Of a DNA stretch of 64,000 nt, positions 1 through 12,313 are shown one piece after another (the stretch's first letter is position 1; every line of letters starts with the position of its first letter). This stretch comes from Carallia brachiata (Eukaryota > Streptophyta > Magnoliopsida > Malpighiales > Rhizophoraceae), in assembly GCA_021464245.1 (NCBI GenBank), contig JADCRB010000155.1, forward strand, positions 993,849 to 1,057,848, given 5' to 3'. The notes below the pieces were generated by a model, which saw only the letters and a list, made by a program, of their open reading frames with translations, searched no databases and had not been told where the DNA came from. The position numbers and the translations under genes were made by a program.

Positions 1-2540
1 ACCTATAATATAAAATATTTTATATGCAGAGACAATTTACAGAGAAACCGAGAACAATAGCTCTTAGGATCCCCTATCACCCTTTTGTTATTAGATATAT
101 ATGGATTATAACATTCATGATCTCTTTTTGCCTAGTGATAAAGAGGCTTTGCCCTCTTCAGGTCCTTAGTTCGAGAATAAGGCAGATACCTCAGTTTTTT
201 GTGCTTCTTGAAACTTTATTTTAGATCCGTCACTACTTGCATATGGTATAAAACATTTTTGTGTCAAAAAAAACGTCCATAAAATTTGGATGTAACAAAA
301 ATTTCCCTTCCAAGTTTTAAATATTTCTCAAGTTAACAATTTATTCTCCCTGTTTTTCAACCAAAAAAAAAAAAAAAAAAAAACAATGTATTCTCCCTGA
401 TTGGGCAATGACGATAAAATCAAAAGAGCTATGGGGATGAGACCTGACTTCCCCCCTCTGAGAACGCGAATCAAATGCCTGCCCCTATAATTTTTTCAAC
501 CAAATAACATATAATATTGTGAATGACGCAATTAGTAAAATGCAAAAAATAGAGAAAGTAGAAAACACAGTTGTTTATTATAAAGATAAATTTGTCTCTT
601 TAAAAATAGGGGATAAAAATAAGTTATCGTATTTCTTAATATTTGTTTTATTTTAGTCATACTTAAGACGAGATTTAGTATATTAATAAAATTATTTTAT
701 TATAACTTCCACGTCATATATGGATAAGGATATTAATGAGGATTCATTGTTTTTTCATGTTAATATTAATTGGAAGTAGGCGGCCGTTGAACCAACCGTG
801 GCACATTGGCGTCATCCTTCCCCCCTTGGTATTTTAGTTCGTATTGTGCTTTGCTCAGAAGCACAACGACCAGAGAGAAAACAATATCTTTAAAACAAAA
901 TAATAGTTTGATAATTTGTATGGCAGCAAGGTCCACAGAAGGTGAACCAACATACCTGAAATGTAGACAAGTTTAATTAGCTGTTCAAACGCTGAACACA
1001 CCAAATAAGATAGTTTATTGGAAGCTTACAGTCATTATTTTAAAATATGAAATTATGAAAATTGACAATATCACCTAATAAGGTGATCTAATTCGTGTTT
1101 TCAGATCTGTAACACTCTTTCTATTGATATTTAACAGATTAATTATTAATCATATTAGTTTAAAAAAAAAAAAAAAGCCCACGTAGATAAGTTTGCATGC
1201 ATTAATTTCTAAAGCCCCATGAAAATCCATTGAGTCAACAACTACAAAATAAACTATAACATATATTAATTAATTTACAGTTCTATCGATGGCAAAAGGA
1301 AAAAAAAAGTTCAGGATTAGAGTTTGAATCCTATGATGAAGTTAATATATATTATTAGACTAATTAAGTTTCATTTGATATGTTTTCTGATTAAAATTAA
1401 ATGTTTGATACTATAAAAGGACATGATATCTATGTTGTTAATGTGACTTTTAATTATAACATTAAAAATTAAGCTGCTCCAATATTTATTATTGAATTTA
1501 CTGACAAATGTGAGTAGCTGTATGAACTTATGACAATACTAATGAGAATTTCTCTTTGTTCCCAAACAAAAAAAAAAAAAAAACTATTGAAATTAACTGT
1601 ATCAGAGCACACTTTAACATATTAGAATTAAACTAAGATTTCCACAACTCTACTGCCAAATTATGCAGGTGGTAGCCGCACACGTTATGATTTTGCAACA
1701 GACCTAAAATAATCAAGAGAAATTCAACGTCATAAATTTTTTATGGCAAAGAAAATGGGAAAGCATGCGGGTATCTCACAAACCTATTAGAAAAAATCAT
1801 ACAAAGGGTATTGCATGGTGAATTTAGTCGCTACATTAAATTCATTGAAGAGCATACTCTTTAGTACCTAACAAAAATTAGCAGTCACTTGCAGAATTAT
1901 GTTGGATTAAACGTATATACATTTAACCTTGCAGAATGCTTTGGTGAGGGTTCAATACCTGTGAAGGCCTTCAGACTTCGTCTGGGCTTGTGACCGTAGC
2001 GCATCAGATGAACCCATCAGGAAGACAAAAGGGAAATAATTGGATCAATTCTTTATGGACAAGCTCTTTTGGAGCCGTACCTGAGCCTACTCTATGTTCA
2101 AGAGAAGGGCCTGCCATGTAAAATAAACAGGTTTTTTTTTCTCTTACTTGAGTTCGAACCTTTAAGTAACAAGCCTATTCCGCGCAATAGCGCACGGTCC
2201 CAGTTTTTTGGAGCTTGAATTTGACCCATTTGGAACTCAAATTTTACTGCTTTGATCCGCTCAAGAATTCAGGAGATCAAGCGTCGTCCAAGGACAAATG
2301 GGGTGGTAGGAGTTCAACTTTGGGCCAGATGGTTGATGAGTGGTCCTTTTTTTTTTTTTTTTTTGGGCTTCTTGCTTCTACATCTAGATAAAAAAAATAT
2401 TTTGCCGCTAACCACAAAATATAACGGTACAATCTTCAGTATTAGTTTAAATGACTATCAATCTTATTAGTTAAGTATGTGGTCAAAAATTCGACTCTTA
2501 CCACACTTAAGACTATTAACAAATCAATACTCTAATTAAA
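1..2540. other. AT-rich intergenic DNA, no gene seen
   Basis: I see no reading frame with coding character and no splice-consistent exon chain. Long A runs occur near 362-382 and 1160-1174, and a T run near 2349-2364. The stretch 1930-2240 is less AT-rich than its surroundings and may be an old insertion, but I recognise no element in it. Confidence 0.6.
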
Positions 2541-3060
2541 AGTTTGACTGTTCGGCTCGATAAAAACTTATTCGAGCTTGTTTGGGAATATAAATAAACG
2601 ATACTCGAGTTTAATTTTAAGACTCGTTTACTAAACAAGTCGAGTTTGAATAAAATGTTATTCGGCACGTTTATGTTCACGAACAAATCATTAAAAACTC
2701 AATAGAAACTGGACAAGAAGTTCAGTATAATGTTTGATAAGATATTCAATAACATATTTGATAATATGTTCCTTTACTAATTATTCTTATATTGAACGTT
2801 TCTTTTAGAATTTTAAAAAAAAAATTGACTTAAACCAGCCGAGCTTATATCGAGTTAGAATTAACAACATTTTGAAAAAAAAATCAAAACGAGCCGAGCC
2901 CAAACCGAACTTGAGCCCTATAATTTATTATCGAGTTGAACTTGAACTTGAATATTAAAACTCGAATCAAATTCAAACTTAACTCAAACTCAAAGTATAT
3001 GTTCACGAATCGAACTTAAATATATTAAAATTCGACTCAGCTTGACTTGTTAACAACTCT
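2541..3060. repeat. Dispersed repeat with GGCTCG / GAGCCGAGC motifs (decayed transposon-like)
   Basis: The left end reads TTCGGCTCGATAAA and the right part carries GAGCCGAGCCCAAACC followed by many ACTCGAA/CAAACTC variants, so the two halves share reverse-complementary motifs. Elements rich in GGCTCG..CGAGCC are common dispersed repeats in plant genomes. No clean terminal inverted repeat or target duplication can be fixed, so the boundaries are approximate and the class is unknown. Confidence 0.4.
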
Positions 3061-4653
3061 GGCCAAACTCTTCTTTTCTTTCTCTTTATATAAATTTAAC
3101 TTTCCATAAAATCAAAAAAGAAATACAATAATAAAATTATTTTAACTCTTAATTTTAAGCTCACAATTTAATAGAACAAAACCCCCCCTACGCAAACAAA
3201 ATATCAATGCATCATGGAAGAGTCCAATGAATTAACTTAAATGTTTGGTGTCAAGAGAAAATTTCATGGACTGAGCTAAGCCCTCAAAAGAAAACTTTTG
3301 TTATGAAGACTAGATATGCAACCCATACGCGGCACCTGCTCATTTGTTAACGGTAGATTATCCTTATGAATGAAGCTTTATCCGTTAGGCGTCTAAAAAA
3401 AAAACACTTAAATGCTAGGTGTCAGAACCACTTCCACCATATACAAATATATAATAATAATAAAAGGGTGGATGTAAAAAAATATAGATGTAAGATAAAT
3501 ATATAATAATTAATTAATTATTTTATATAATTAGATATTTAATATTTTTAATAAAAATATTAAAAAATATATTTATTTTTATTATAAATATTAATTATTT
3601 AATTATACAAAATAAATAATTAATTATTATACATATATTGTGCATACATTTTTTTCAAAGCATTCATCTACTTTTTCCCATCAGAATATAATAATATAAT
3701 ACATAGAATTTCTGGGTGCAAGAAACCAAGTTACACAAAGTGCACTTGAATGCCCTTTTCTTTTTTTGACAGAGAATGCCCCTTTTCTGGTTTGGCGTTA
3801 AGTTGTTCTTGCATGATATTTATTACGGGAAGACCGGTTGCCTTGGTGCTTGGGAATTTTATGATTTTAGCATTCATTCCAAATAAATGTAGTTGCGCTT
3901 GTATCGCCAGAGGATAATTTTTACATGGTTGTTTACTGAAATTTTAACCCTCGCATTTATAAATGCTTCTTTAATTTATTCCTCTAATGGGGAATTGTTT
4001 TTTTTTTTTCAAGGCCAACTTGCTGAAACTAACAAATCATCTAATAATTAAATAAATCATATGAAAGTGGATGTAGAAGGATTGGCTGATTAGTCATTAG
4101 TTTAATAAATACAATTTAGCAGATTTGCTGAAATATTGAATGCTATATATACCTACATAGACGTCGGTTGATAATCATTTCTTTCTAAAATATTCCATCA
4201 ATTAGCTAATTACATCCCCACTTTAATCAAACCAAGTCAAATATATCGGCAGCAGTTTGCCCTACATAATCAATTACATGATCTAACACTCTTCGGCTTT
4301 TGAAAAGAATAAATATTAGTAGGCGGTAATTTTTGTGTTGAATTATGTGTTGATTGAAATTAGAATTATTATTTTTTAAATTAGAATTAATATTTTTAAA
4401 TCAGTTGTTATTTTTACATTTCAAAAATATCAGTCACAATTTAAAAAATAACAGCTACAGTTTCGTTCGACACAAAATTTCGAGATAAAAGTCTCAGAAC
4501 ACGTAATTACACTCTTTTAAAAATTGATGTAAGCGTATTTTGACTATTACCCGTTTTTGACCCTCTTTTCATCTTAAACAGTTTTGCCAAATGACTTAAT
4601 TTATCAGAAAGCAATGAAATGAATCTTAAAAAAAACCGGTAAGATCACTAAAC

Positions 4654-4688
<35 letters not shown>

Positions 4689-5092
4689 TCAATTTTATTA
4701 ATTGGAATTTTTTTTAAGTCAGAAATAGTTATTTGTTAAATGTTAATTGTTAAAGAAAAGTGAGTTAATCAGGTATTTTTCTGTTGAAGAGGCGTTTTGC
4801 ACTCCAAATCCCACTTAATACGGGAGGTTTAAGAAGTTTTTTTTTTCTTAATGTTGGTCTTTATTTATACTGGGTGTTAGTATTACCCAAGATAAATTAT
4901 GTAAATTTTTCGAAATTGTTAAAAAAATTTTTATATTAGTGACATTTTTATATTTTAAATAGTTAAATATATGATGCCATGTGTGCTAGATGATGACCTT
5001 TGCCGCAAACTATTCGTCAATCGTCATTTTGGCTAACTTCTGCTTAATGACTGTTTTTTTTTTTTTTTTAACAGATTTTGCAGAGTCGGCCC
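3061..5092. other. AT-rich intergenic DNA with microsatellite
   Basis: No gene is supported here. An (AC)n run occupies about 4657-4684. TA-rich stretches at 3440-3650 are imperfectly self-complementary but have no defined ends. Confidence 0.55.
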
Positions 5093-5102
5093 AATACTAT
5101 AA
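5093..5102 (+). repeat. Target-site duplication, left copy
   Basis: The 10 bases AATACTATAA here are repeated exactly at 5602-5611 on the other side of the inverted-repeat element. A 9-11 bp duplication is the hallmark of Mutator-superfamily insertion. Confidence 0.8.
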
Positions 5103-5601
5103 GGGATATCAATATTTTAATTTTAAACTTTTAAATTTTTTTATATTTGAGTACTAAATTTTTTTGACATTTCATTTAAGTCATAAATTTTTTAATTTTT
5201 TACCAAATCAATCCCTTTATTTACCAAAAGTGATCAATCTATTAAAAAATAATTTTAACTTTATAAAAAATTATTTTAAAAAAGATTAAATATATGAATT
5301 GAATGTTTTTTCTATCAAAAATATACATATTACCTATTTAATTCGTATATTTATTGATTAAAAAAATATTTAATGTACATATTTTATTGATAAAAAAATA
5401 TTTAATTCATATATTTAATATTTTTTAAATAATTTTTATTAAGTTAAACTTATTTATTAATCGATTGACCGCTTTTTGTAACTTAAAGGACTGATATAGT
5501 ATGAAATTAAAAAGTTTAGAACTCAAATAAAATGTCAAAAAAATTTATAACTCAAACGCAAAAAAAACTTAAAAATTTAAAATTAAGAATATTGATATCC
5601 C
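5103..5601. mobile_element. Mutator-type MITE (499 bp) with very long inverted arms
   Basis: The left end GGGATATCAATATT is the exact reverse complement of the right end, and the inverted similarity continues imperfectly for about 200 bases from each end, leaving only a short centre. Exact 10-bp duplications flank it (5093-5102 and 5602-5611). Long terminal inverted repeats plus a 9-11 bp duplication indicate a non-autonomous Mutator-like (MULE) element; it encodes nothing. Related copies lie at about 60975-61447 and from 63842 to the window end. The exact duplication implies a fairly recent insertion. Confidence 0.8.
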
Positions 5602-5611
5602 AATACTATAA

Positions 5612-6511
5612 TGGTGACAAAAATATATCTCCATGTCTTGCGACACCACCTGTACCTGGAAGAGAATCAATGATGCTCTTCTTTTGGCTAAATAATTAAT
5701 CTCGATTTAGAAAAAAAAAATTTGATGTTATTGTTCACCTATTTCTTTTTGCGAAATGAATGATTTTCACCATCACGTAGTGCGGTATTTTACAATATTG
5801 ACCAAATGATTTAGATATATGAACAAATGGTAAATTCTAGATAATCACTGAATTTATCTTAGTGAGCATGAAATATAAAATTTAAAGAGTAAGATATGAG
5901 TTTTGAATTTCATATATTATTTATATTAAATCTAAACAATAATTTTTCTTTTAATTAGTTATGGCTAGAACTTGAATTCTAAACTTTTAATTTTAAAAAT
6001 AATTCTAATATCAGTTGAAATATAACTGATTAGTTCAACAAAAATATTCTAACAGTTGGATGTCATATGATAGTTACTATGAGATTTGTCAAAAAAAAAA
6101 AATGACATGGCGATGAGTTCTTTTTTTCCATATTACAGTTAAATGAATATTATACACTAATTTATAAACTAACATCTTCAATTCGCTCAAAAGCAATTGT
6201 ATAAGAAAAAATGGCAATAATTTTTGTCAATGGCCTAAATTCAAAGTCAAGCATTAATTAAAAATGTGTGCGAAGCACATATACATTTTGCTACCTATTT
6301 TAGTTTTTCCTTTTTTTTTTTTCTCATTAAACTAATGACTACAAAATGAAGGGTAGAATTTTCATTTTCCATCATTAAGTGAATAATATACATGCACACA
6401 GCAATTTTCTTTAACACTAAACTTCATTTTTTGTTTTAAAGAAAAAAGGAAGCCAAATATGATAGTGGATAAAAAGTAAAATTCAAACAAATGGAAGGAA
6501 AGCATTAACAG

Positions 6512-6551
<40 letters not shown>

Positions 6552-7608
6552 CTACAACAGCCACTTAAAAGGATTAACCGCTTAATCAATAGATCATTCC
6601 ACACACATATTTGTCATGAACTTTTTCAAACAGTCTACTTCCACTAATTATCAGTCACTGCTTTAATGACTAATGAGATGTAATCATCCACGCGGGTCCA
6701 TGTTTTTCCCAATTAATCAAACAAAGACCCATTAAAGTAAAGATCTGTGTTGCTTCTTTTAATGAAGGAACCAACTAGAGAAAGACAATGACTATACAAT
6801 TGAAAATGCCCAAATTAGAAAAAAAAAGAAAGTAAAATTACATGATTATATTTAAATAATAATTAATATTAATATAATTTCATCTAACGGTATCAGATAA
6901 TTTTTTATTTATTTTTTTTATAAATTTAACTATTTAACGACTTATACCATTTTGTTAATATGTTAAAATACTCTTATAATGACAAAAAGATTTTCTCTCA
7001 GACATAGCATCTCTCTAATGGATCGAATAATTATTAAAAAAAAAAAAAAAACCTCCGTGATGTATTGCCTTCTGGGTAATCTCTTCCAAGCTCGATCATG
7101 ACAAGGCAAAAAAAGAAACCTTCAAAGGTTCCTGCTTTTGTTATGTTTGGACCACTTTCGTGCGCGCCCACATTTCAAAACTTCGCCTGCTGGCTTTTTC
7201 ATATCTGGCTAATTGCAGACGAAGCAACACATACTAGTATTATTATCAACTTCATTGTACAGTAAGATATTGGGTCAAGTAAATGCCTACAAACCAAAAT
7301 CTTTAAGGAGGGGATCATAGAACCACCTGGCGTGTGGTTTAGTTGGCAAAGTTAATTGTGGGGTTACCGTTTGACAAAAATTTAAATATCTGCATTGTTA
7401 AATAAGACTAAATGTACGTTGTACCTCTATTTAATGGTTGGTGATTCTTACCGGATCCTTGGACTATAATCTTCTTTGGATTCGCTGAAAGGCCCAATTC
7501 ATCGCTTGCAGAAGTAATAACGCATTCCTTCCTAGTATGGTCATATAGAAATTATTTTTACTTTCTCATTTTTTTCAAAAAAAAAAAGAAAAAAAGGAGA
7601 TCATAGAC
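5612..7608. other. Intergenic DNA with GA microsatellite
   Basis: No gene is supported. A (GA)n run lies at about 6517-6549. The surroundings are AT-rich with several T and A homopolymers, and nothing else stands out. Confidence 0.5.
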
Positions 7609-7619
7609 TAGCAATTTCT

Positions 7620-7713
7620 TTTCTTTTTAACGAAAGGGGTTGGGTTTGAACTTGGCCGTTCGCTCAGAGCCAACATGCCCAAACCACTTGGGCAAACCAA
7701 GCGCCTGATAAAA
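7620..7713 (-). mobile_element. Short tRNA-derived SINE
   Basis: Read on the minus strand, the insert has a polymerase III box-A-like motif, TTGCCCAAGTGG, and about 35 bases later a box-B-like motif, AAGTTCAAACCC. It ends in an A-rich tail (GTTAAAAAGAAAA). The 11 bases TAGCAATTTCT flank it on both sides (7609-7619 and 7714-7724), as expected of an insertion by LINE-encoded machinery. At about 94 bases it is shorter than most plant SINEs, so it may be truncated or a minimal tRNA-head family. It does not fold as an intact tRNA. Confidence 0.65.
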
Positions 7714-7724
7714 TAGCAATTTCT

Positions 7725-8431
7725 AGGGGTTGATATCTCCTTTTTTTTTGGTTTTTTTTTCTTTTTGAACTTGATAAATTAATAATACATCAGTATAATT
7801 AATCGATTAATTGTTTTTATATTTTAAGAGTAGAGTTGCAGGATGTTTGTGATAAGAATCAGAGTTTGCCTTCCTCGAAATAAAAGAGTAGTTGGTTAAT
7901 TGTTATTGTAATGGTTGAGAACCTTGAAATCAATTATAAACTTCTTAGGTTCAAATCATATGATAGGGATGTGAAATTTATTAGAATAAAAAGAATTATA
8001 TTTTATCGTGTAACCCATGTTTTAATGAGTCACTTAATAGATAGGAAGATATATATTAATTTGTACACAATAATAGGCATGTTAATCTTTTTACTTTGTA
8101 TTTATCATAGTTACCGATTGCTGGTAAGTGTATAATAAGATGACCTATTTATTTTGGATATCGTGTTCATATGGATACGTCTGCAATTTTATTTCCTTTC
8201 AGAAACATACCACGTCTATTATGTCATTTCCCGGGTAGATAAAACAAATCAAATGATTCCTACGTTTTTATTGAAATCTTAATTAGTTATTGAGTTCAAT
8301 TACATATATACAAAAAAATAAATTTTTAATGTAAAAATCAAGCGTTTGATTGTCAAAAAAATAAAAGTCAATTATAATACGAGATTTTACTTCTTACTTT
8401 TCTCATGCCTCTTTATTTTTTGCATTAACTT
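7725..8431. other. Intergenic DNA, nothing recognised
   Basis: AT-rich sequence between two transposon insertions. A small open frame near 7911-8135 shows no coding character and no homology that I recognise. Confidence 0.5.
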
Positions 8432-8439
8432 ATTTTGTC
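8432..8439 (+). repeat. Target-site duplication, left copy (8 bp)
   Basis: ATTTTGTC here recurs exactly at 8923-8930. Eight bases is the signature length for hAT-superfamily insertions. Confidence 0.75.
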
Positions 8440-8922
8440 CAATGTTGTTAAAACCGGCTCGGACCGGCCGGTCCGACCGGTTCAACCAGTGACCGGCCAA
8501 AGGTCCGGACCAGTTTATGGCTACAGTTACTCCTTAACTTGGACCGGTCAAAACCGGTTTGAACCGGTCAAAAATCGGTTAAAATCGGTGAAAATCGGTC
8601 AAAAATCGGACCCGGTTCAACCAGTTCAAACTGGGTATAAAAATTTTATAAATTATAATTTGATTACAATATTTATTTAAATTATAATTTGAGTTTTAAA
8701 TTTAATTAAAATTTTCAATTTAGTTCTAAATTTATCAAAACTTTCAATTTAATCCTTAAAAATTAAAAAAATAATATTTAATAATCATGTATAAGTATTA
8801 TTTTTTAAAATTATTTTTATAAATATATATATTAATAAATACCGGTTCGACCGGTTGAACCGGTTAAACCTTAACCCACTAATATTTTTAATTTGATGAC
8901 CAGTTTAATTCTGACAACCTTG
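8440..8922. mobile_element. hAT-type MITE with ACCGGTT-rich left and right ends (483 bp)
   Basis: The left end CAATGTTGTTAAAACCGG matches, imperfectly and inverted, the right end whose reverse complement starts CAAGGTTGTCAGAATT. Both sides are flanked by ATTTTGTC, an 8-bp duplication. Internally there are many copies of ACCGGT/GGTTCAACCGG near both ends and an AT-rich centre; no transposase is present. A diverged second copy lies at about 52207-52902. Class assignment rests on the 8-bp duplication and the terminal pairing. Confidence 0.75.
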
Positions 8923-8930
8923 ATTTTGTC

Positions 8931-11900
8931 ACATAAAGTGCAATAATTTCTCTCAAAAAAAGTTTTTTTTTGGTACATGTAATTTCTCTCGCTTTTAGGA
9001 ACAATTCACGGCTGCTATGTCTAAATTTGAGTTATTTCTAAAATCACATGGTTAAATGCTAGCCACATGTGGCTGAACCGTGAACCCTATTGTTTACTGG
9101 GCCATGGCACATTAATAGCTCCATAATTGCGAGCCAGAGACATTTTAGCTTTTTTTTTTTTTTTCCAAAGAAACTCCCATGCTTGTGATCTTTTTCCCGT
9201 AGGAAACTAATTAATCGTACCAACGCTTCTGTGTTTGCCGTGGTTAAGAATTGTGTCTATATAAAAAAAAATCACGAATTTAAATCTTAATTAAATTAAG
9301 TAATAGAATTAGATATACGTAAATTTTATTAAAGTTATGATTTTGTAACACTTGTTAACTGTAAAAATTTGTTGATAGGTATAACGTAAATAACTGACCT
9401 ACGGTAATCTTACCGAATCTTTTTTTAATGAACACGTAAAATAAGATTTCTGCATATCTATTTTTTGCACCAATAATGGAAAAAGAAAACTAATTAATTG
9501 TGGTGTTATCTTTGCCATAAAAGACGAAAATCTAGGACCATCCTTTCTCGCGCGATTGATGGTGTGGCAACATCAGTCCAAGGTGAAGACGAAAGCGACC
9601 TTCTCAATTGACTTGAAGAATCAGTAGTTTGAATAGACTATAGACTAATGAGTGCTTGAGCTCCTTTTGCTGACGCTGAGTTCTTTTCTTTTTTCTTTAA
9701 ATTTAAAGTACACTAAACAATTTTATAGAAATAGTAAATAAGTAATTAAATAATTTTATTTAATTTAATTAAATAATAATAATAAAGTGATATAAATTAT
9801 TAAATAATTAAATTTTAAAAAATAAATTATAAGTATTATTGAATAAAATTATGTTTTTATTTATTATTATTTAATGAAGTGTTTATTTTGTGAGAAATTG
9901 AGGAAAAGAGTTGCTGAAGAAAGAAATATCACATCAGTTTTTTTATTATTTTTTCTTGCTTATTTTTCTTTAATCTATTTAAACATATTTATTTTTTCAT
10001 AAATTTTTTCCAATGCATTTCTGGCAATATAACCTCAAAATGTGAATATCTAGTTACTTGGCCTTACCTTTTTTTTTTTTTTTTACTTTTTCTAGGACCT
10101 TGCATTACTCTGTGGTTAAACGCCCGAATAGTATTAAATATCTAAAAAAATTATATTATAAAATATTTTAAAATATATAATTATAAAAAAATTATTATTT
10201 TTTTAATTTAATAATATTAAAAAAATTAATAATTCTTTTTTATTATTACACATTTTAAAATATCACGTAACACAGTCTTTAAAATGTTTAATATTACTCG
10301 TAAACGCCCCTACTGTATTCATTTGTCAGTGTCTTCTCCTGATTAGTAGGAGGCAATGTGACAGATCCGGAAATAACTGCGACTACTTATCTTTGACAGA
10401 TTTCCATTTATGCCCACACTTCTTCTTCATATTTTCATAAACGGCATCTGTCCCCGTCGGCCATCACCGTCACGTTAGTCATTCTCTGTTCCCAAACAAC
10501 CGAAGAAAATCATGTCCGGCCCATCCGTCCCTCTCTAAACCATTGAAAAAAAAAAAAACGAAAAATATTATTATGTTAACTTAATTTTAATTTTAAGTTA
10601 CAATAAAATAATTATATAATTTATTTAATAATATTTAATATTTAATTTATTTTTTAATTATAGTATTAAACAGTCCGTATCATTTTGTTACTAATAAAAT
10701 ATTATTATTTAGTATTTCTTAAAAAAAAATAAAACTTAATAAAACTGTCTTTTAAAAGATATGTCAGTAATTAAAATTTAAACCGTATTAGAGATCTTAA
10801 GTTTTAATTTTAAAAAAAGACATAAGATTTAAAAGAATAAAAAAAATTGTCTTCATTAAATAATTTAAGATCTAATGAGTCTTATGATAAATCAAGGAAA
10901 ATTTAATAAAACTAAGTCATATTAACTAGAAAATTTATATATCCGAAATACCCAAATTCAATAAATCCGAAATTCAGTATACTCAAAATCTAGGCATTGG
11001 GAACACAGACAATATAAGATCCAAAATAAATTGGCGCAAATCTTGATCAGATTCGCATATTTGTTGTCACTACTATTTTTTGCTCCAAAATTTTGTAACA
11101 AAAATCTCATTTAAATTTTATACTCACTGGTTATTAGATTACAGTTTTTTTTTTTTTATATACAAGCTAAAAGATCTAACATAAAAATATTGATTATTAC
11201 ATCTACAGATTGTAATTAGAGTTATTCATTGACATTCTCATTTAACAATCTCTAGAAAGTAGACTTTTTATCCAAATATTAATAAGATCAAGCAAAACTC
11301 TATTTTAAATAGTTATAATAATAACCGAATTTAAAATTCAATAGTATAATTTAATCGTTACTCAATTAAAGACAATATCTAATTTTTATTTATCAGGAGA
11401 GAGGGAGTGAACCTGAAGTGAAGTGATTATTAGATTATATACAGTGATTTGTGTTACAACTAATAAATATTTAAAATAGAGTTTTGCTTAGAAGAACACA
11501 CACATATTTATGATTAGCGTTCACTCTGATAAATAAACACAAAAATATTTAGTGAGATTTCTAGATAAAATTAAAATATTATGATTGATTAAACGATTAA
11601 ATTAAAAAAATAAATTATTAAATATCGTTAAATAAATTAAATAATCATCTTAATATTATACTATAGTTCATAAAAAAAACAAAAAAAAAAACTCAAATCC
11701 ACTCTGTTATTTTCAACAAGGAATAAGATATATATACACACATTTGTATATATATTAGTATATATATGAATATAATAATTATTTTTTTATATTGTATTAA
11801 TAAATTTTAATTTAAAAAAATAAAAAAATTTATAAAATACTGTTCCGTACACTTAATAGTCCCTTTCCAAAAAAAAAAAAAAAAAAGAAAAAGAAAAATG

Positions 11901-11988
11901 CACTCTCGTACTTAATTTACGGTTTTGCACACACACGCACAGGAAAGCCTCCGTCCTACAGGTCTCCTCCATTTTCAAGTAAAGACAC
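8931..11988. other. AT-rich intergenic DNA upstream of the O-fucosyltransferase gene
   Basis: No gene or defined element is supported. The stretch 10330-10530 is less AT-rich than its neighbours but shows no coding frame. Poly-A runs (about 11869-11886) and poly-T runs are frequent. Confidence 0.5.
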
Positions 11989-11989
11989 G

Positions 11990-12012
<23 letters not shown>
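11989..12012. repeat. (CA)n microsatellite in promoter/leader region
   Basis: An uninterrupted CA run followed by a CT-rich stretch lies about 270 bases before the start codon of the O-fucosyltransferase gene. Pyrimidine-rich runs of this kind are typical of plant 5' leaders. Confidence 0.8.
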
Positions 12013-12021
<9 letters not shown>

Positions 12022-12200
12022 CTTTCTCTCTACTGTGATCACAGGAGAGAAGCCCCAATCTTAGGGTTTTGTTTCAGGTTCCAGAAATTTGCTTTATTAT
12101 ATTTACGTAAATACCCCGCTCGCATCGTCTCCTGTTCCACTCTCTCATTACTTGGCGAGACCTTCCTCCGCTCCTGTTTTTCGTTTCTCTCTCTCGGCTA

Positions 12201-12313
12201 ATGCAATGCGTGGCGGTGGTCAGTGGCATTTTTTTTTTTTTTAAAGTAAATAGAGGATGAAACTGGGGGCATTATTGGAAATCTATGGGAATGGCCAAGG
12301 CCTGGCGGTTTAG
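12201..12313 (+). promoter_or_regulatory. Two chained upstream ORFs in the O-fucosyltransferase leader
   Basis: An ATG at 12201 opens 19 codons that stop at TGA 12258-12260. A second ATG at 12257 overlaps that stop as ATGA and runs to TAG at 12311-12313, past the main ATG at 12285 in another frame. If the mRNA starts upstream of 12201, ribosomes that use the second ORF cannot reinitiate at the main start, which would lower its translation. The transcription start is not visible in the sequence. Confidence 0.45.

Noticed and set aside
2130..2210. tRNA-like GAGTTCGAACCT motif
   Set aside because: No cloverleaf can be drawn around it; the acceptor and anticodon arms are absent.
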